Assembly: GCF_023078375.1 (NCBI RefSeq)
Contig: NZ_CP095554.1
Location: 1,426,001 to 1,490,000 of the forward strand
Length of the DNA: 64,000 bases
Reading direction: 5' to 3'
Origin: Roseomonas gilardii subsp. gilardii
GTDB lineage: Bacteria; Pseudomonadota; Alphaproteobacteria; Acetobacterales; Acetobacteraceae
Below, piece by piece: positions 62,600 to 64,000 of the stretch. The first letter of the stretch is position 1, and every line of letters starts with the position of its first letter. The position numbers and the translations under genes are program-made. Below the pieces are notes generated by a model. It saw only the letters and a list, made by a program, of their open reading frames with translations. It searched no databases and had not been told where the DNA came from.

Positions 62600-62945
62600 T
62601 GTCCGGCGCCATGGGAGAGGCGCCGCCTCTCCCACACCCTCTTCGCCCATGACCAGGAATGGGGGACCGAAGCCGGTCCCCGGACCCCGGGCTTTCGTTG
62701 GCACTAATGGCGGCCGTTGGCCCGCGCCCGATCTGTGGAGCAGATGGATCGGCGGGGCTCCCGGAAAGTAGAAAAACGCCTTGTCCGCGCTGATGGCACC
62801 GGCAGCCCGCCGGAGAGCCATGCTCTCCGGCGCGATCCGGTGTCAGCGAGCGCCCACGAACCGGGTCCAGGGCGCGCAGCGTCCTGGCGGAAAAGGGGGC
62901 ACGGGGGAAAGGCGGAGCCTTGTCCCCCGGGACAGAGCGACGCCG
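62600..62945 (+). repeat. Convergent-junction multi-hairpin repeat, copy D
   Basis: This fills the gap between the convergent LigJ-like and MaoC genes. Hairpin 1: 62613-62633 (GGGAGAGGCG c CGCCTCTCCC). Hairpin 2: 62662-62681 (GGGGACCG, loop AAGC). The 126-bp spacer starts GGACCCCGGGCTTTCGTTGG. Hairpin 3: 62808-62832 (11-bp arms, loop CAT). Hairpin 4: about 62865-62888 (CCAGGGCGC/GCGTCCTGG). Hairpin 5: about 62903-62927 (GGGGGAAAGGC/GCCTTGTCCCCC). No gene. Confidence 0.9.
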
Positions 62946-62961
62946 GACCTGAAGCCTCCGG

Positions 62962-63420
62962 TCAGCCAGCCACGCGGCGGGGGACCATGGCCGAGGTGAC
63001 GACGGACTGCACCACCTCCTCCGCCTGGTTCTTCGTGGTGATGCGGGCCTTCATGATGCCGCGGTCGGGGCGGGAGCGTGAGGGGCGCATCGACAGCACC
63101 TCCACCTCCACATGCAGCTCATCGCCGGGCTTGACCGGGCGCACCCAGACCAGGTTCTCCACCCCCAGCCCCTGGCCGCCGCCGGCGATGGGCGGCAGGG
63201 CATCCTGGATGAACAGCCGCATCGAGACGGCGGCGGTGTGCCAGCCGCTGGCCACAAGCTGGCCGAACTGGCTGCGCGCCGCTTCCTCCTCGCTCAGATG
63301 CTGGGGCTGCGGGTCGAATTCGCGGGCGAAGGCGATGATGGCGTCCCGTTCCATCCGGTAGGGGCCGGAGCGGAAGACCTGCCCGGCCTCGAAATCCTCG
63401 AAATACCGGGGCTCCCTCAT
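62962..63420 (-). CDS. MaoC-like hot-dog hydratase
   Basis: 152 residues. MREPRYFEDFEAGQVFRSG opens as the family does, and the (R)-enoyl-CoA hydratase motif appears as FAREFDPQPQHLSEEEA with SGWHTAAVSMRL. PVKPGDELHVEVEVLSMRPS and IMKARITTKNQAEEVVQS complete the hot-dog fold. It hydrates an enoyl-CoA or mesaconyl-type compound. It is divergent from the GntR-type regulator (177 bp), which probably controls it. Confidence 0.9.
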   Translation of the reverse strand: MREPRYFEDFEAGQVFRSGPYRMERDAIIAFAREFDPQPQHLSEEEAARSQFGQLVASGWHTAAVSMRLFIQDALPPIAGGGQGLGVENLVWVRPVKPGDELHVEVEVLSMRPSRSRPDRGIMKARITTKNQAEEVVQSVVTSAMVPRRVAG

Positions 63421-63597
63421 GCCGGGTGCCTCCCCGCGGAGGCCGGCCGGGCGGGGGAGGGCTGGGGATGGGATGGGGGCATGGCGGGAACCTTGTCACC
63501 TGTCGCGGGAAAGCCGCCCGGCGGGGCGGCAGGGTGGGATGGGCCGATGGATGGACCGATCCTGGCCGGCGGGAAAGGCTTGTCAGGGGGCGCGGAA

Positions 63598-64000
63598 ATG
63601 TATTCACTTCTGGATGCAGACAGGAACGCCTGTAGGACCACCGGGCCCGTGACGCTTTCCACCGCCGTTCAGCGATCCGCCGACCGCCTTCATGGGCGGC
63701 TGAAGGCCATGGTGGCCACCTACCACCTGCGCCCGGGGGAGCGGATCAATGAGGTCGAGTTGGCGCGCCGCTTCGGCGTCAGCCGCACCCCGTTGCGGGA
63801 GGCGCTGAACCGCCTGGCCTCGGAGGGCTTCCTGCTGGCCACGGCCAATCGCGGCTATCACGTGCGGCCGCTCGACGCGGAACAGGTGCTGCGGCTGTAT
63901 GAATACCGCGTGGTGCTGGAGGTCGGGGCGCTGCGCCTGTCGGCGGAGCGCGCATCCGCGGAGGCGCTGGAGGCGCTGCGGGATTTCGCCCGGCGCAGCC
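63598..64000 (+). CDS. GntR-family (FCD) transcriptional regulator, 3' end beyond window
   Basis: 134 codons to the right edge. From the GTG at 63649 the sequence reads TLSTAVQRSADRLHGRLKAM. The winged helix-turn-helix is YHLRPGERINEVELARRFGV with SRTPLREALNRLASEGFL, and the start of the all-helical effector domain follows (QVLRLYEYRVVLEVGALRL). The ATG at 63598 (MYSLLDADRNACRTTGP, GGGGGCGCGGAA upstream) is in frame and chosen as the start; the GTG is the alternative. Ligands are usually organic acids, so control of the divergent MaoC gene and perhaps the LigJ-like gene is plausible. Confidence 0.88.
   Translation, partial: MYSLLDADRNACRTTGPVTLSTAVQRSADRLHGRLKAMVATYHLRPGERINEVELARRFGVSRTPLREALNRLASEGFLLATANRGYHVRPLDAEQVLRLYEYRVVLEVGALRLSAERASAEALEALRDFARRS

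Overview
The window is high-GC (about 70%) alphaproteobacterial chromosome, most likely Acetobacteraceae and Roseomonas-like. This rests on the aa3 oxidase gene order with a small CoxF-type protein and SURF1, the mutS-glnD pair, a lipid A gene run, a class II (B12) ribonucleotide reductase and Opp/Dpp-type transport with amidohydrolases. The taxon is an inference from content; there is no rRNA or tRNA gene here to confirm it.

Layout. 1-5.8 kb: an AI-2E-family permease (cut by the left edge), accD-folC, a small membrane protein with trxA, and a SmtB-like ArsR regulator. 5.9-15.4 kb: the cytochrome c oxidase locus ctaC-ctaD-ctaB-coxF-like, then ctaG, ctaE and SURF1. It is interrupted by an OmpA-like gene, a pyridoxamine-oxidase-fold gene and a methyltransferase carrying an 11-base homopolymer. 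15.4-23.6 kb: an M32 carboxypeptidase, a PAP2 phosphatase, an MFS remnant, lipid A/Kdo genes (acyltransferase, waaA, lpxK) and ilvD. 23.7-33.8 kb: a small hypothetical, a Tim44-domain protein, an S9 peptidase, bestrophin, D-Ala-D-Ala dipeptidase, a secreted protein, a YeiH exporter, a ParA/ribbon-helix-helix pair with short tandem repeats upstream, and a MetX-like hydrolase. 34.1-43 kb: an amidohydrolase / ABC importer / amidohydrolase catabolic operon. 43-58.3 kb: two GSTs, DUF3237, an MFS exporter, a small hydrophilic protein, glnD, mutS, an orphan substrate-binding protein and a PaoABC-like molybdenum oxidoreductase. 58.3-64 kb: class II RNR behind a palindromic operator, a LigJ-like hydratase, a MaoC hydratase and a GntR regulator cut by the right edge.

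Two signals cross gene boundaries. First, four copies of a ~320-bp multi-hairpin repeat lie at 9.6, 27.6, 46.5 and 62.6 kb, each exactly between convergent genes; one hairpin keeps its pairing although its sequence changes between copies. This is the best candidate for an undescribed element. Second, about ten otherwise intact genes (ctaG, the methyltransferase, waaA, oppC-like, an MFS gene, mutS, a binding protein, two Pao subunits, the MFS remnant) are each split by one small indel, nearly always loss of one base in a short G/C run. Consensus error in the assembly is the simplest explanation, although one of the affected genes is mutS.
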